From assembly GCF_037892425.1 (NCBI RefSeq), contig NZ_JBBKTT010000001.1:1860001-1924000 (forward strand): a DNA stretch of 64,000 bases, read 5' to 3'. Shown here piece after piece: positions 17,280 to 27,358 of the stretch (its first letter is position 1; each line of letters starts with the position of its first letter). The position numbers and the translations under genes were made by a program. A model generated the notes under the pieces. It was not told the DNA's origin and made no database searches. It saw only the letters and a program-made list of their open reading frames with translations. The DNA comes from Lacibacter sp. H375. GTDB lineage: Bacteria; Bacteroidota; Bacteroidia; Chitinophagales; Chitinophagaceae.

Positions 17280-18359
17280 TTACTGTTTAACGACCTGCAG
17301 GTTTTCAACCACTTTTCCATTTCCAATCAGCTGTATCAAGTACAACCCGGCTGAATAACCAGAAAGATCAATTTCTAATCGATTGCCACCCGTTGCCGTA
17401 ATCACTTTTACCCTAGTTCCTTTCGCATCAATGACCTGGACTGTTTGTCCGGATTGAAATGATTCTTTACCGTAAAGTTGGGCAACATCTCCAATGGGAT
17501 TTGGAAATACAGTAAGATTTTTCTTGATTTGATTATTAAAACGAACAGTTTCTGAGTAGGTAATCTGTCCGTCGTAGTCTACTTGTTTCAGACGATAATA
17601 ATTATAACCATTTACAGGCTGTAGATCAAGATGGGAATAAGTGCTGCGGCTGTTGCTATTTCCACGTGCGGCGAGAGTACCTATTGCCGTCCATGCTTTT
17701 TGGTCGGAACTGCGTTCAATAATAAAGGAAGAGCTGTTATTCTCCACAAGTGTTGCCCATTCTAATCGAACGGTATATGGTTGTTTTTGTTCAGCACGGA
17801 AATAGTCAAAGGCAACGGGGAGAACACCTGCACCAATAAATGGCCACGACAAAACGTATGGTCCATTAATATCTCCTTGATTACCGGTACCAGGACCTCC
17901 CCAAACAATATTTGAACCTATTTGAATAAGATCACTGCTCCCGTTCGTTGCTGATATCTTACCACCTCCATATACCTGAATAAAGCTGAAACAACTTAGA
18001 AACAGTTTGCCTGAAGGATCAAAATCAATCGTGCCACAAACGAAAATTTGAAGTCGTGGTGAGGTGGATGGATTGCTTTGACAGCTTGCTTCGGCTGCAT
18101 ATGTATTACCTGGTTTTACTTTTACTGTTATTCCGGATGGAATGCATACAACATCATTATTTGCGGGAACTGTGCCGCCGTTCCAAGTCGACCCTTGATC
18201 CCAATATCCGTTATTTACTACAGGCCATTTTGTACAATTGGTGGTTGCGGGGGCCATTGTTGAACATGTCGGATATGCAAAAGCGTGCGGCCAATATTGT
18301 TGAGAAAAAGAAGTAGATGCAGACAGAAATACAAATAGAGAGAATAAAAATTGCTTCAT
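17280..18359 (-). CDS. Small T9SS cargo protein with sorting domain
   Basis: A 359-residue exported protein. A signal peptide covers residues 1-19 (FLFSLFVFLSASTSFS). Residues ~45-140 include WDQGSTWNGGTVPANNDVV and IPSGITVKVKPG, a G8-like beta segment with several cysteines. A fibronectin-like segment (SFIIERSSDQKAWTAIG...GYNYYRLKQVD) leads into a type A sorting domain (VFPNPIGDVAQL...AGLYLIQL...LQVVKQ). It resembles the 924-residue cargo protein upstream in domain order but is much shorter. The function is unknown; secretion to the surface by T9SS is well supported. Confidence 0.87.
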   Translation of the reverse strand: MKQFLFSLFVFLSASTSFSQQYWPHAFAYPTCSTMAPATTNCTKWPVVNNGYWDQGSTWNGGTVPANNDVVCIPSGITVKVKPGNTYAAEASCQSNPSTSPRLQIFVCGTIDFDPSGKLFLSCFSFIQVYGGGKISATNGSSDLIQIGSNIVWGGPGTGNQGDINGPYVLSWPFIGAGVLPVAFDYFRAEQKQPYTVRLEWATLVENNSSSFIIERSSDQKAWTAIGTLAARGNSNSRSTYSHLDLQPVNGYNYYRLKQVDYDGQITYSETVRFNNQIKKNLTVFPNPIGDVAQLYGKESFQSGQTVQVIDAKGTRVKVITATGGNRLEIDLSGYSAGLYLIQLIGNGKVVENLQVVKQ

Positions 18360-18527
18360 AAAAGTGAACCATTAATAAATAACGTAAACGGAATAAGTTA
18401 ACGGTTCGTTTCAGGGGGCTGGATCACTTATAAGTGGGTAGAAATAGGTAAGGGGGCTAAGAGATAATTCTTAAGGATTTTGGGGAAAGACCGTAAAAAT
18501 ACTAATGATTTTGACTTATGCAAGTAT

Positions 18528-19805
18528 TCATGAAAGAATTTCTTCCATTTTCATGCTGCGGGAGCCTTTAACGAGTAGATGTGTGTTTGTAAATTGTTGA
18601 CTTTTAAACCAATCACGGGCTTCGGCCGAGGATTTAAAATTTTCAAAAGAGTGGGGAATTCTATTGAAATCACCACCAACAAGCACCACTTTATACCAAT
18701 TGAATTTTTGAATAAGATCAATGATATATTGATGCTCGGCAAGACTAGCTTCACCCAATTCAGCCATTCCGCCCAGCATCAGCACCTTTTTTTGGGCCGG
18801 TAGTTTGGCAAAGTTTTCAATCGCCAGTTTCATACTGCTGGGGTTGGCATTGTAGGCATCGAGGATGATCTTATTTGTCCCCGATTCGATCATTTGGGAT
18901 CGGCTATTAGAAGGTTGATAGGATTCAACAGATGTTTTTATCTTTTGTGCAGGTACACCAAAATGAAGACCAACACAAACTGCAGCTAATACATTAGGAA
19001 GATTATAATCGCCCACAAGATGGGTATTGATCCGGCCAATTTCAGGCTGGTGGGTAAAATTTACGACAAGAAAAGGTTCGCTGCTGATAAGCTCACCCGT
19101 AATGGAAGCATCATAAGTGCCATAACTGATTTTCTGCTCAATTCCTTCGCTCATCTCTTTTAAATAATCAAGGTCATTATTAATAAAAATGGTTCCTTTC
19201 GTTTTTCTTAAATAGTCATACAATTCGCCCTTGCCTTTTTTCACCCCTTCAATACCGCCAAATCCTTCAAGGTGTGCCTTGCCAACATTATTAATCAGCC
19301 CATGAGTTGGTAATGCATATTCACAATAACCGGCAATTTCTTTTTGATGATTCGCACCCATTTCTATCACAGCTAGTTCTGCATCTGATTTTACTTTCAG
19401 AAGCGTAAGCGGAATGCCAATATGATTGTTGAGATTGCCCTCCGTTGTGTATGTCTTGTAATATGAAGAAAGTACCGCATGGATCAATTCTTTAGTAGTT
19501 GTTTTTCCATTACTGCCAGTAATTGCCAGAAATGGAATGTTGAATTGCTGACGATGATATTTTGCCAATTGCTGCAATGTGCTCAATACGTCTTCAACAA
19601 TTATTAAGCGATCATCCGCACCTGTTACCAATTCGTCAACTATCGAATAAGCCGCACCTTTTTCAAGCGCCTGCATTGCAAATTTATTGCCGTTGAAGTT
19701 GTCGCCTTTCAATGCAAAGAACAGATCACCTTTTTTTAATTTACGGGTATCTGTTTGTACTGACGGGTGCTGGAGAAATAATTGATAGAGTTCTTCGATA
19801 CGCAT
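18528..19805 (-). CDS. murF: UDP-N-acetylmuramoyl-tripeptide--D-alanyl-D-alanine ligase
   Basis: Cytoplasmic Mur ligase that adds D-Ala-D-Ala to the UDP-MurNAc-tripeptide, the last soluble step of the peptidoglycan precursor. The 425-residue protein has all the canonical motifs: TDTRKLKKGDLFFALKGDNF near the N-terminus, P-loop AITGSNGKTTTKEL, AVIEMGANHQKEI, NNVGKAHLEGFG, and LDAYNANPSSM. It is the conventional copy, in contrast to the diverged MurF half of the fusion at 7243-9702. It lies downstream of gldJ on the same strand. A TATCTTTG box is only four bases ahead of the ATG. Confidence 0.95.
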   Translation of the reverse strand: MRIEELYQLFLQHPSVQTDTRKLKKGDLFFALKGDNFNGNKFAMQALEKGAAYSIVDELVTGADDRLIIVEDVLSTLQQLAKYHRQQFNIPFLAITGSNGKTTTKELIHAVLSSYYKTYTTEGNLNNHIGIPLTLLKVKSDAELAVIEMGANHQKEIAGYCEYALPTHGLINNVGKAHLEGFGGIEGVKKGKGELYDYLRKTKGTIFINNDLDYLKEMSEGIEQKISYGTYDASITGELISSEPFLVVNFTHQPEIGRINTHLVGDYNLPNVLAAVCVGLHFGVPAQKIKTSVESYQPSNSRSQMIESGTNKIILDAYNANPSSMKLAIENFAKLPAQKKVLMLGGMAELGEASLAEHQYIIDLIQKFNWYKVVLVGGDFNRIPHSFENFKSSAEARDWFKSQQFTNTHLLVKGSRSMKMEEILS

Positions 19806-19877
19806 AACTCAAAGATAGCAGTATGATTATTTTCTAAGATTTATCAAACCGGATTTCTTTCGGTAATTACAAAAAGA

Positions 19878-19900
19878 AACCCCTCCGATTTGGAGGGGTT
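19878..19900 (-). terminator. Rho-independent terminator of gldJ
   Basis: Hairpin AACCCCTCC / GGAGGGGTT with a five-base loop. Read on the minus strand it ends in a T-rich run. It is 21 bases beyond the gldJ stop and separates gldJ from murF. Confidence 0.8.
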
Positions 19901-19921
19901 AAATATCATCAAACGAAAAGA

Positions 19922-21469
19922 TTAATTTCTCTTACGGTTGTTTTGTTTCTTTTTTGCGAACCAGTTACCGGTTTTACGTCCGTTACCTTCCTGGCTGCCG
20001 TAGCGTGTCATAGCACAACGGAAACCGATCATTGAACTTCCCTGATCTTCTTCAAGGAAGCGACGTGAACCGGGGCTGAGCCAATAAGCACGGTCATTCC
20101 AGCTACCACCTTTGTACACACGACTCTTATCGCTGATCAAGGTTGTTTTGCCGTAACCATAGGTAACATTACTTAATGAATCACCATCAAGGTAGTCGAT
20201 CGCATATCCTTTTTGATAGTTGCGACGGTTTTTAACTTCATCATCAGTTTCGTCACGGTATTTGATACGACCAAGAGAATCCCTCTCAGCTTTACCAGTG
20301 CTCAGATCCACACGTTGAAATTTATTACCACGATAGTAGTTGAAATCATCACCATCACTAGGAGTCATTGGTCTGTACACATCCGCTACCCACTCACTTA
20401 CGTTACCAGCCATGTTGTATAAACCGAAACCGTTGGGGAAGAAAGAATTGATTGGACCAGGAATTACAGCACGGTCATTCAAACCACCCGCAACCCCCAT
20501 GTTATCACCAGCACCACGTTTGAAGTTTGCCAGGAACTGACCTTGCCAGCTGCTGCGACGTGAATCACGCAAACCATTTACATTTTGTGCCCAAGGATAC
20601 ACTTGCTTGTTTGCCGTTAACTCCTCACCACGTTTCTTTTCGCTACGACGAGGGTTAGGGTTCTGAGCAATTAGACCATAAGCAGCATATTCCCATTCAG
20701 CCTCTGTAGGCAGACGGTAATCTGGCAAAATGATCCCCTCTTCAAAAGTGATATTTGTTGGAACCTGCTTCGTTATGGGATCTTTATAAGTTTTGATATT
20801 CTTTCCGGGAGTTGCCTGGTATTCACCTAACAGGTAAGCTTTAGTATTAAAATTATCCTGCCCACCACCCTGCATTTGCTTTTGCAGTTCGGCCTTTTTG
20901 TTGGTGATACCTTTTTCGTAGAGGATGTTTTCGTTTACACGATCTCCACGCCATAAACAATAATCATACGCCTGTTTCCAGGTGACACCCACAACAGGGT
21001 ATAAGTTGTATGACGGATGGCGGAAATAGTAATCTACGTAAGGTTCGTTGTATGCCAATTCGCTTCTCCATACCAACGTATCGGGCAATGCTTTGTTTGT
21101 AATTGCAGTATCCTGGAACACACGATCGAGCCAAAAGAGGTATTCACGATAGTGTACGTTGGCAACTTCAGTTTCATCCATGTAGAATGAAGCAACCGTT
21201 ACACGACGTGGAATATTGTTCCAGTCACGCATAACGTCCTCTTCCACAGCACCCATTGTGAAAGTACCACCTTCCACAAAAACGAGTCCTGGACCGGTTT
21301 TTTGCTCTTTTTCTTTTGATACACGGAAACCACTGCCGTTTGGATCATTATATGTCCAGCCAGTTGAAGTCGATTTCGCCGGTTTCTTCTTGAATAAATT
21401 ACAAGATGTAATAAGTGTAGCCCCAATTAATAGGATACCTAGATTTTTAATGCGGAAAAGGTTTTTCAT
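19922..21469 (-). CDS. gldJ: Gliding-motility / T9SS lipoprotein GldJ
   Basis: A 515-residue outer-membrane-associated lipoprotein needed in Flavobacterium for gliding and for stability of the T9SS ring and motor components. A lipoprotein signal ends at Cys 23 (LIGATLITSC). A formylglycine-generating-enzyme-like (sulfatase-modifying) domain spans about residues 60-500: GPGLVFVEGGTFTMG, FYMDETEVANVHYREY, YRLPTEAEWEYAAYG, YNMAGNVSEWVADVY, and GSWNDRAYWLSPGSRRF. The GWTYNDPNGSGF and DWNNIPRRV segments fit GldJ better than GldK. The divergent porU-porV pair supports this. A good promoter match lies upstream (21505-21536). Catalytic activity is not expected. Confidence 0.85.
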   Translation of the reverse strand: MKNLFRIKNLGILLIGATLITSCNLFKKKPAKSTSTGWTYNDPNGSGFRVSKEKEQKTGPGLVFVEGGTFTMGAVEEDVMRDWNNIPRRVTVASFYMDETEVANVHYREYLFWLDRVFQDTAITNKALPDTLVWRSELAYNEPYVDYYFRHPSYNLYPVVGVTWKQAYDYCLWRGDRVNENILYEKGITNKKAELQKQMQGGGQDNFNTKAYLLGEYQATPGKNIKTYKDPITKQVPTNITFEEGIILPDYRLPTEAEWEYAAYGLIAQNPNPRRSEKKRGEELTANKQVYPWAQNVNGLRDSRRSSWQGQFLANFKRGAGDNMGVAGGLNDRAVIPGPINSFFPNGFGLYNMAGNVSEWVADVYRPMTPSDGDDFNYYRGNKFQRVDLSTGKAERDSLGRIKYRDETDDEVKNRRNYQKGYAIDYLDGDSLSNVTYGYGKTTLISDKSRVYKGGSWNDRAYWLSPGSRRFLEEDQGSSMIGFRCAMTRYGSQEGNGRKTGNWFAKKKQNNRKRN

Positions 21470-21504
21470 CTTTTCGTTCGTTTTGATAGTTAACGAGGAA
21501 GGTT

Positions 21505-21536
21505 CAAAAATATTGTATTGGATTATTCAGCCCAAA
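21505..21536 (-). promoter_or_regulatory. Predicted sigma-A promoter of gldJ
   Basis: Read on the minus strand, TTTG (21533-21536), a 20-base spacer, and TATTTTTG (21505-21512) match the Bacteroidota consensus TTTG-N19/20-TAnnTTTG. The implied start is near 21498, giving a leader of about 29 bases. Confidence 0.55.
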
Positions 21537-21732
21537 TTTTAAAAAGACCGAATACAAACATAGCTGAATCTTTTTAGATACTGAAGGAATGAACCTTCGT
21601 GTTTTCTAATTTCAGTATTTCTGCTTACATGCATGACCGTGAAATTACGTTTCAAAGCAGCATCACTCAGGTTGAGGCAATCTGAGTAAGCTGTTTTCAT
21701 TTGTCAATCAGGTATCTTTGAATTCTCTGTTT

Positions 21733-24700
21733 ATGCGATACAGCACCCTGTTGATAGCCTGTTTTTTTATTGTTGCCGCTAATGCCCAACGCACTTATCG
21801 CAACAATTCTGTATTGGCGACCGGCGATTGGTACAAATTTGCAGTTAAGCAGCCGGGTGTTTACCGGATCAATATTGCTTTTCTGCAATCGTTGGGAATA
21901 AATACAGCCAACCTACAAAGCGGCAGTGTTCGTTTGTTTGGCAACGGGGGCGAAATGCTGCCGGAGGATAATGCCGTTATTCCAACTGATGATCTGGTAG
22001 AAAATTCAATTACAGTAGTTGATGGAGGAGATGGCGTCTTGAACGGGACTGACTATCTTCTTTTTTATGCAAATGGTCCGCAGCAATGGGTGAAGGATTC
22101 TGTAAATAAACGATTCCGGCACAGGAAGAATTTATATGGTAATGAATCTTTTTATTTTTTGAATATTTCCGGCTCAGGCTCTAGAATACAAAACAGGACA
22201 ATTGCCGGCACACCCAACCAGTCAGTAACTTCTTTTAAAGACCGGATCTTTTATGAACTTGATACCATCAATTTTTTAAAGAGTGGTAAAGAATGGTTTG
22301 GTGAAGAATTCAGCAATACACCGGGTGGTACCTTGAACCGAACATTCAACTTTACCATTCCCAACTTTGTTGCAGGCTCCGTTCAAATAGTTTCTAATGT
22401 AGCCGCCAGAAGTAACGGTGTTGCAAGTTCATTTCTCATTAGGGCCAATAATAACAATGTAGCACAACATACAGTAAGTTCGGTAGGTACAGGCACATAC
22501 GATCCTGTTGCAGCAGCACATGAACTAGTCGCATCATTTAATATTTCCCAATCCTCACTCGGGGTGCAATACAGCTATCAACCAACAAGTGTAAATGCTC
22601 AGGGTTGGCTTAATTGGTTTGAATTATTTCCACAACGTCAATTAAGTATGAATGCTGTTGATCAACTGTTATTCAGAGATTGGGAAACAGTTGGCGCCGG
22701 CAACGTTGCCGAATTTCGGCTACAGGGTGCCGTAAGCAGTACGTTAGTTTGGGATATTACTGATCCGCTTCGCCCACAAAACATAACAGGTACTTTCAGC
22801 GGTAATGAATTCAAGTTTGTGAATACAGCTGAACGTTTGCGTGAGTATGTTGCATTCAATCAAAACAATTTTTTACAACCAACAGCAGTTGGTAAGATCA
22901 GTAACCAGGATCTGCATGGTTCAGCTGCTCCAAATTATATTATTGTTGCACATCCTTCTTTGCTTAGTGAAGCACAACGATTGGCAGCATGGCATAGACA
23001 GAATCAAAATCTTACAACATTAACCGTGAGTACTGAGCAGGTATATAATGAATTTTCCTCAGGAAGTCCGGACCCTACTGCAATTCGCAATTTTGTAAAA
23101 ATGTTTTACGACAGGGCAGGTGCTGATACAACAAAGCGACCACGTTATCTTTTGTTGTTTGGAGATGCTTCCTATGATTATCTTAATCGGGTAAGTGGTA
23201 ATACTAATTTTGTTCCGTGTTACGAAAGTGATATTTCGCTTGATCCCTTGGCCACATATACGTCAGATGATTTCTTTGGATTTTTAGATGATAATGATTT
23301 TGTTGGCCGGCAGTTTCCTTTAAGTCTGCTTGACATTGGTATTGGTCGAATTCCCGCAAAAAATTTGCAGGAAGCAAAATCCGTTGTTGATAAGATCATC
23401 CGTTATCATGCGAAAGAAAGTTTTGGACCGTGGCGCAATGATGTAACGCTGGTAGCAGATGATGAAGACAATAATATTCACCTAGATGATGGCGAGTTTC
23501 ATGCATCTGTTATTGAACAAAACAAAACCTTCAACCTTTCAAAAATTTATTTAGATGCTTATCGACAGCAAAGTGGTAGCGGAGGTAGTCGCTACCCGGA
23601 AGTAAACCAGGCCATCAATAATAAAATTTTTGCAGGAACACTTATATGGAATTACAGCGGTCACGGTGGCTCCAGACGTTTGGCAGGCGAAGCTATTCTT
23701 GAGCAGGACATGGTGAACACATGGAGCAACAGCAACAAACTACCGTTGTTCATTACGGCAACTTGCGATTTTGCTCCCTATGATAATCCATCAGTTAATT
23801 CTATCGGTGAAAACATTCTCTTACGGGAACGTACAGGCGCAATTGCATTAATGACGACCACAAGAGTAGTTTTTGCTTTCAGCAACCGTATCATGAACAA
23901 CAATTATTTCCGTATTGCATTGCAGCCCGATGCAAATGGTGTGAAACCATCATTGGGTGATGCCGTAAAACGTGCAAAGAATTTCACTTATCAAACCTTT
24001 GGCGATATCATCAACAACAGAAAGTTTACGTTGCTGGGCGATCCTGCAGTTCGTTTGGGCTTCCCAACATTGAAAGTACGTACCACATCCTTCAATAATC
24101 AAATTCCATCAACTGATACCTTGAAAGCGTTGGATCGTTACAGTATTAAAGGTGAAGTAACAGATGCCGCAGGTAATAAACTTTCAAATTTCAACGGCAA
24201 TGTTTATCCAATTATTTATGATAAAGTGCAGCAGGTAAAAACTTTCGGTAACGATGCCGGAAGTGTTGCAATAAATTTTAATCAGCAGTCGAATATTATT
24301 TTTAAAGGCAAAGCCAAAGTAACAAACGGCGAATTCAGCTACAGTTTTGTTGTGCCGAAAGACATCAACTATCAATTCGGCAATGGAAAAATAAGTTACT
24401 ATGCCGAGAACGGCAACGTTGACGGCAACGGTGCCGAAACAACAATAATCGTTGGCGGGGCAGGAAATAATCCTGTTGCAGATGATGATGGACCAACAAT
24501 AAAAGGGTATCTCAATGATGAGAAATTTGTGACTGGCGGCATTACCAATGAAACGCCTGTTCTATTGGTAAAACTGGCTGATTCAAGCGGCATCAACACA
24601 GTAGGGACAGGTATTGGTCATGATCTTACTGCAACATTAGATGATGATAACAGTCAGTTATTTGTATTGAATGATTATTATGAAGCAGATGCAGACAGTT

Positions 24701-25140
24701 ATCAAAAGGGCACAGCACGTTTTCAGTTGCCTGCACTAAAGGAAGGATTACATGTTTTAAAGATAAAGGCATGGGATGTGCAGAACAACAGCAATGAATA
24801 CAGGCTTGAGTTTCGTGTTATTAAAGATGAAGAATTGAAACTTGCACATGTTTATAATTATCCCAATCCATTTACAACAACTACTAAGTTCATGTTTGAA
24901 CACAACCGACCCGGTGATCAATTGAAAGTGCTCATTCGTATTTATTCTGTTTCAGGAAAAGTAGTAAAAACAATCACCCGTACAATATTTAATGAAGGAA
25001 ACCGTTCTTTTGACATTGAGTGGGACGGGAAAGATGATTTCGGCCAAAAAATTGGAAGAGGTGTTTATATCTACCAATTAGAGGTTAAGGATTCATTTGG
25101 CAAAAAACAATCTGCTTTGCAAAAACTCGTTCTGCTGTAA
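21733..25140 (+). CDS. porU: Type IX secretion system sortase PorU
   Basis: Gingipain-family (C25) cysteine protease that cuts off T9SS sorting domains at the cell surface and attaches cargo to anionic LPS. The protein is about 1135 residues. I choose the ATG at 21733 (MRYSTLLIACFFIVAANAQ, a good signal peptide) over the TTG five codons upstream. The catalytic dyad is visible: His in NYSGHGGSRR (about residue 644) and Cys in TATCDFAPYDNP (about residue 678). The C-terminus is an FlgD-like beta domain (YNYPNPFTTTTKF...GRGVYIYQLEV). It starts a plus-strand run with porV 70 bases downstream. A TATCTTTG box lies at 21713-21720. Confidence 0.95.
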   Translation: MRYSTLLIACFFIVAANAQRTYRNNSVLATGDWYKFAVKQPGVYRINIAFLQSLGINTANLQSGSVRLFGNGGEMLPEDNAVIPTDDLVENSITVVDGGDGVLNGTDYLLFYANGPQQWVKDSVNKRFRHRKNLYGNESFYFLNISGSGSRIQNRTIAGTPNQSVTSFKDRIFYELDTINFLKSGKEWFGEEFSNTPGGTLNRTFNFTIPNFVAGSVQIVSNVAARSNGVASSFLIRANNNNVAQHTVSSVGTGTYDPVAAAHELVASFNISQSSLGVQYSYQPTSVNAQGWLNWFELFPQRQLSMNAVDQLLFRDWETVGAGNVAEFRLQGAVSSTLVWDITDPLRPQNITGTFSGNEFKFVNTAERLREYVAFNQNNFLQPTAVGKISNQDLHGSAAPNYIIVAHPSLLSEAQRLAAWHRQNQNLTTLTVSTEQVYNEFSSGSPDPTAIRNFVKMFYDRAGADTTKRPRYLLLFGDASYDYLNRVSGNTNFVPCYESDISLDPLATYTSDDFFGFLDDNDFVGRQFPLSLLDIGIGRIPAKNLQEAKSVVDKIIRYHAKESFGPWRNDVTLVADDEDNNIHLDDGEFHASVIEQNKTFNLSKIYLDAYRQQSGSGGSRYPEVNQAINNKIFAGTLIWNYSGHGGSRRLAGEAILEQDMVNTWSNSNKLPLFITATCDFAPYDNPSVNSIGENILLRERTGAIALMTTTRVVFAFSNRIMNNNYFRIALQPDANGVKPSLGDAVKRAKNFTYQTFGDIINNRKFTLLGDPAVRLGFPTLKVRTTSFNNQIPSTDTLKALDRYSIKGEVTDAAGNKLSNFNGNVYPIIYDKVQQVKTFGNDAGSVAINFNQQSNIIFKGKAKVTNGEFSYSFVVPKDINYQFGNGKISYYAENGNVDGNGAETTIIVGGAGNNPVADDDGPTIKGYLNDEKFVTGGITNETPVLLVKLADSSGINTVGTGIGHDLTATLDDDNSQLFVLNDYYEADADSYQKGTARFQLPALKEGLHVLKIKAWDVQNNSNEYRLEFRVIKDEELKLAHVYNYPNPFTTTTKFMFEHNRPGDQLKVLIRIYSVSGKVVKTITRTIFNEGNRSFDIEWDGKDDFGQKIGRGVYIYQLEVKDSFGKKQSALQKLVLL

Positions 25141-25209
25141 AACCAAACTCTGTTTATGAACGCTAATGTTCAATTTTCCTCTATTTTTATGGCTCAAATT
25201 TCAACTCTT

Positions 25210-26367
25210 ATGAGAAAGAACGCCGCCTATGCGTTAGGCATATTGCTCTGCTTATCTACTTCACACACTTTTGCACAGGATTCAATTAATGTAGTTACCA
25301 CTGCTGTACCCATGTTGCGAATTTCACCCGATGCACGTGCAGGAGGTATGGGCGATGTTGGTATTGCAACTTCACCTGATGCAAACTCTTCGTTTTTCAA
25401 CCAGGCAAAAATTCCATTTGCAAAACAACGTTCAGCAATTGGTTTAACATACACACCATGGTTAAAAGATCTTGGTTTGAATGATGTATTTATTGCAACT
25501 GTTGCAGGTTATCACCAAATTGATGAAATAACATCTGTCTCCGGTTCATTGCGTTACTTCAACCTCGGTACAATTCAATTCACCGATTTCTCTGGTAACG
25601 ATCTTCAACGTTTTGTGCCAAGAGAATTTGCTATTGATGGAGGTTACAGCCGTAAACTCAGTGATAAGATTGGAGTGGGTATTGCTCTTCGCTTTATCTA
25701 TTCAAACCTTGGTACTGGTACATTTAACGGGGCTACATTAAAGCCAGGTACAGCTGTAGCCGGCGACATTTCGTTTTACTATAATGGTTTGAACGAAGAA
25801 GGAACTGGTTTTACTGCAGGTGCTGTAATGAGCAATCTTGGCAGCAAGATCGCATACACAAATGATGCACGTGGTAAAGATTATATTCCTGCCAACTTAG
25901 GAATTGGTGGAGTTTATACAAAAGCAATTGATGATGTGAACAAGATCAGCTTTGGGCTAGATATCAATAAACTGATGGTGCCAACACCTCCGGGTTCTGT
26001 TCGTACACCGGAAGAAATTGAAGCATACCGCAACAAAGGTGTTGTGGGTAGCTGGTTTTCTTCCTTTGGTGATGCACCGGGTGGCTTTAGTGAAGAACTG
26101 AAAGAATTCCAGATATCAACAGGTATGGAATACAGTTATAATGATCAGTTCTTTGCACGTGCAGGTTATTTCTATGAAGCAAAAACAAAAGGCAACCGTC
26201 GTTTCTTTAGCGTGGGTGCCGGTGTTAAATATAACAAGCTTGGGTTTAACTTCTCTTATCTTGTACCAACAGGCCAGGGGATTAACCGTAACCCATTGAG
26301 CAACACAACTCGTTTCAGTTTGTTGTTTGATTTGAGTGGCGATGATGGTAGCGAAAGCAGCCAATAA
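25210..26367 (+). CDS. porV: Type IX secretion system outer membrane protein PorV
   Basis: A 14-strand outer-membrane barrel of the FadL/PorV family that shuttles T9SS cargo from the translocon SprA/Sov to the PorU sortase. I start at the ATG at 25210 (MRKNAAYALGILLCLSTSHTF, signal peptide). The longer frame from 25156 would put 18 extra residues before it. The mature protein has the PorV hallmark MLRISPDARAGGMGDVGIAT near the N-terminus and ends in a beta-barrel strand (TRFSLLFDLSG). Its place directly behind porU is the conserved order in Bacteroidota. Confidence 0.95.
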   Translation: MRKNAAYALGILLCLSTSHTFAQDSINVVTTAVPMLRISPDARAGGMGDVGIATSPDANSSFFNQAKIPFAKQRSAIGLTYTPWLKDLGLNDVFIATVAGYHQIDEITSVSGSLRYFNLGTIQFTDFSGNDLQRFVPREFAIDGGYSRKLSDKIGVGIALRFIYSNLGTGTFNGATLKPGTAVAGDISFYYNGLNEEGTGFTAGAVMSNLGSKIAYTNDARGKDYIPANLGIGGVYTKAIDDVNKISFGLDINKLMVPTPPGSVRTPEEIEAYRNKGVVGSWFSSFGDAPGGFSEELKEFQISTGMEYSYNDQFFARAGYFYEAKTKGNRRFFSVGAGVKYNKLGFNFSYLVPTGQGINRNPLSNTTRFSLLFDLSGDDGSESSQ

Positions 26368-26431
26368 GTTAAACAGATAAAAGATTTTGCCAAAAGCGGA
26401 GGTAGTTTACCTTCGCTTTTTTATTTACATT

Positions 26432-26908
26432 ATGGGATTGAGAATAGGTTCAGGCGTTGATTACCATCAATTAGCAGAAGGAAGAAAATTGTTTATAGGT
26501 GGTGTTGAAATACCACATCATAAAGGCGCATTGGGCCACAGCGATGCCGATGTATTGCTGCATGCTATTTGCGATGCTATGCTTGGTGCACTTGCGCTTG
26601 GCGACATTGGCACACATTTTCCTGATACCTCAGCCGCATTTAAAGACATTGACAGTAAAATTTTACTGAAGCAAAGCTTTGATAAGATCAGGGAGAAAGG
26701 TTACCGTGTTGTGAATGTTGACAGCACCTTGTGTTTACAGGCCCCAAAGATCAAACCTTATATTGCTCAGATGCAATCAACCATTGCCTCTATTCTTGAA
26801 CTAGGAATTGATGCTGTTTCGGTGAAAGCAACCACAACCGAAACTATGGGATTTGTAGGAAGAGAAGAAGGCCTTGTGGCTTATGCAACCGTATTGCTTG
26901 AAAAATAA
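26432..26908 (+). CDS. ispF: 2-C-methyl-D-erythritol 2,4-cyclodiphosphate synthase
   Basis: MEP-pathway isoprenoid enzyme that cyclises CDP-ME 2-phosphate. I start it at 26432 ([17 protein letters not shown]), giving 158 residues, the usual length; the frame upstream opens with TTG and is unlike the family. Metal and substrate residues are present: GSGVDYHQL, the [14 protein letters not shown] block, and [14 protein letters not shown] at the C-terminus. It follows porV by 64 bases and precedes dut by nine. Confidence 0.95.
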   Translation: MGLRIGSGVDYHQLAEGRKLFIGGVEIPHHKGALGHSDADVLLHAICDAMLGALALGDIGTHFPDTSAAFKDIDSKILLKQSFDKIREKGYRVVNVDSTLCLQAPKIKPYIAQMQSTIASILELGIDAVSVKATTTETMGFVGREEGLVAYATVLLEK

Positions 26909-26917
26909 AAATGAATC

Positions 26918-27352
26918 ATGACTGTTAAGATCATCAATCAATCAAATAATCCATTACCTGCTTATGCCACTGAAGGTAGCAGCGGCATGGATGTAAGAGC
27001 TTTTATTAACGAAACCATTACATTACACCCACTTGAAAGAGCGTTGATACCAACCGGTTTATTTATTGAACTGCCGCAAGGTTTTGAAGCTCAAATACGA
27101 CCAAGAAGTGGTTTGGCTATTAAACAAGGGATTACCTGTTTAAACACACCGGGCACAGTTGATGCAGATTATCGTGGAGAAATTAAGATTATCTTAATCA
27201 ACCTTAGTAACGAAATTCAGTCTGTAAGTAATGGAGACCGTATTGCACAAATGGTGATACAGAAAGTAGAAAAGATTGATTGGAGCCTTTCTGTTGAACT
27301 GGAAGAAACAGAACGTAACGCGGGTGGCTTTGGCAGCACCGGAAAACATTAA
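26918..27352 (+). CDS. dut: Deoxyuridine 5'-triphosphate nucleotidohydrolase
   Basis: Trimeric dUTPase that hydrolyses dUTP to dUMP and pyrophosphate, keeping uracil out of DNA and supplying thymidylate synthesis. The 144-residue protein shows the five conserved motifs in order: [42 protein letters not shown], and the C-terminal AGGFGSTG. It sits between ispF and the DUF4292 lipoprotein gene with very short gaps. Confidence 0.96.
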   Translation: MTVKIINQSNNPLPAYATEGSSGMDVRAFINETITLHPLERALIPTGLFIELPQGFEAQIRPRSGLAIKQGITCLNTPGTVDADYRGEIKIILINLSNEIQSVSNGDRIAQMVIQKVEKIDWSLSVELEETERNAGGFGSTGKH

Positions 27353-27358
27353 TAATTG

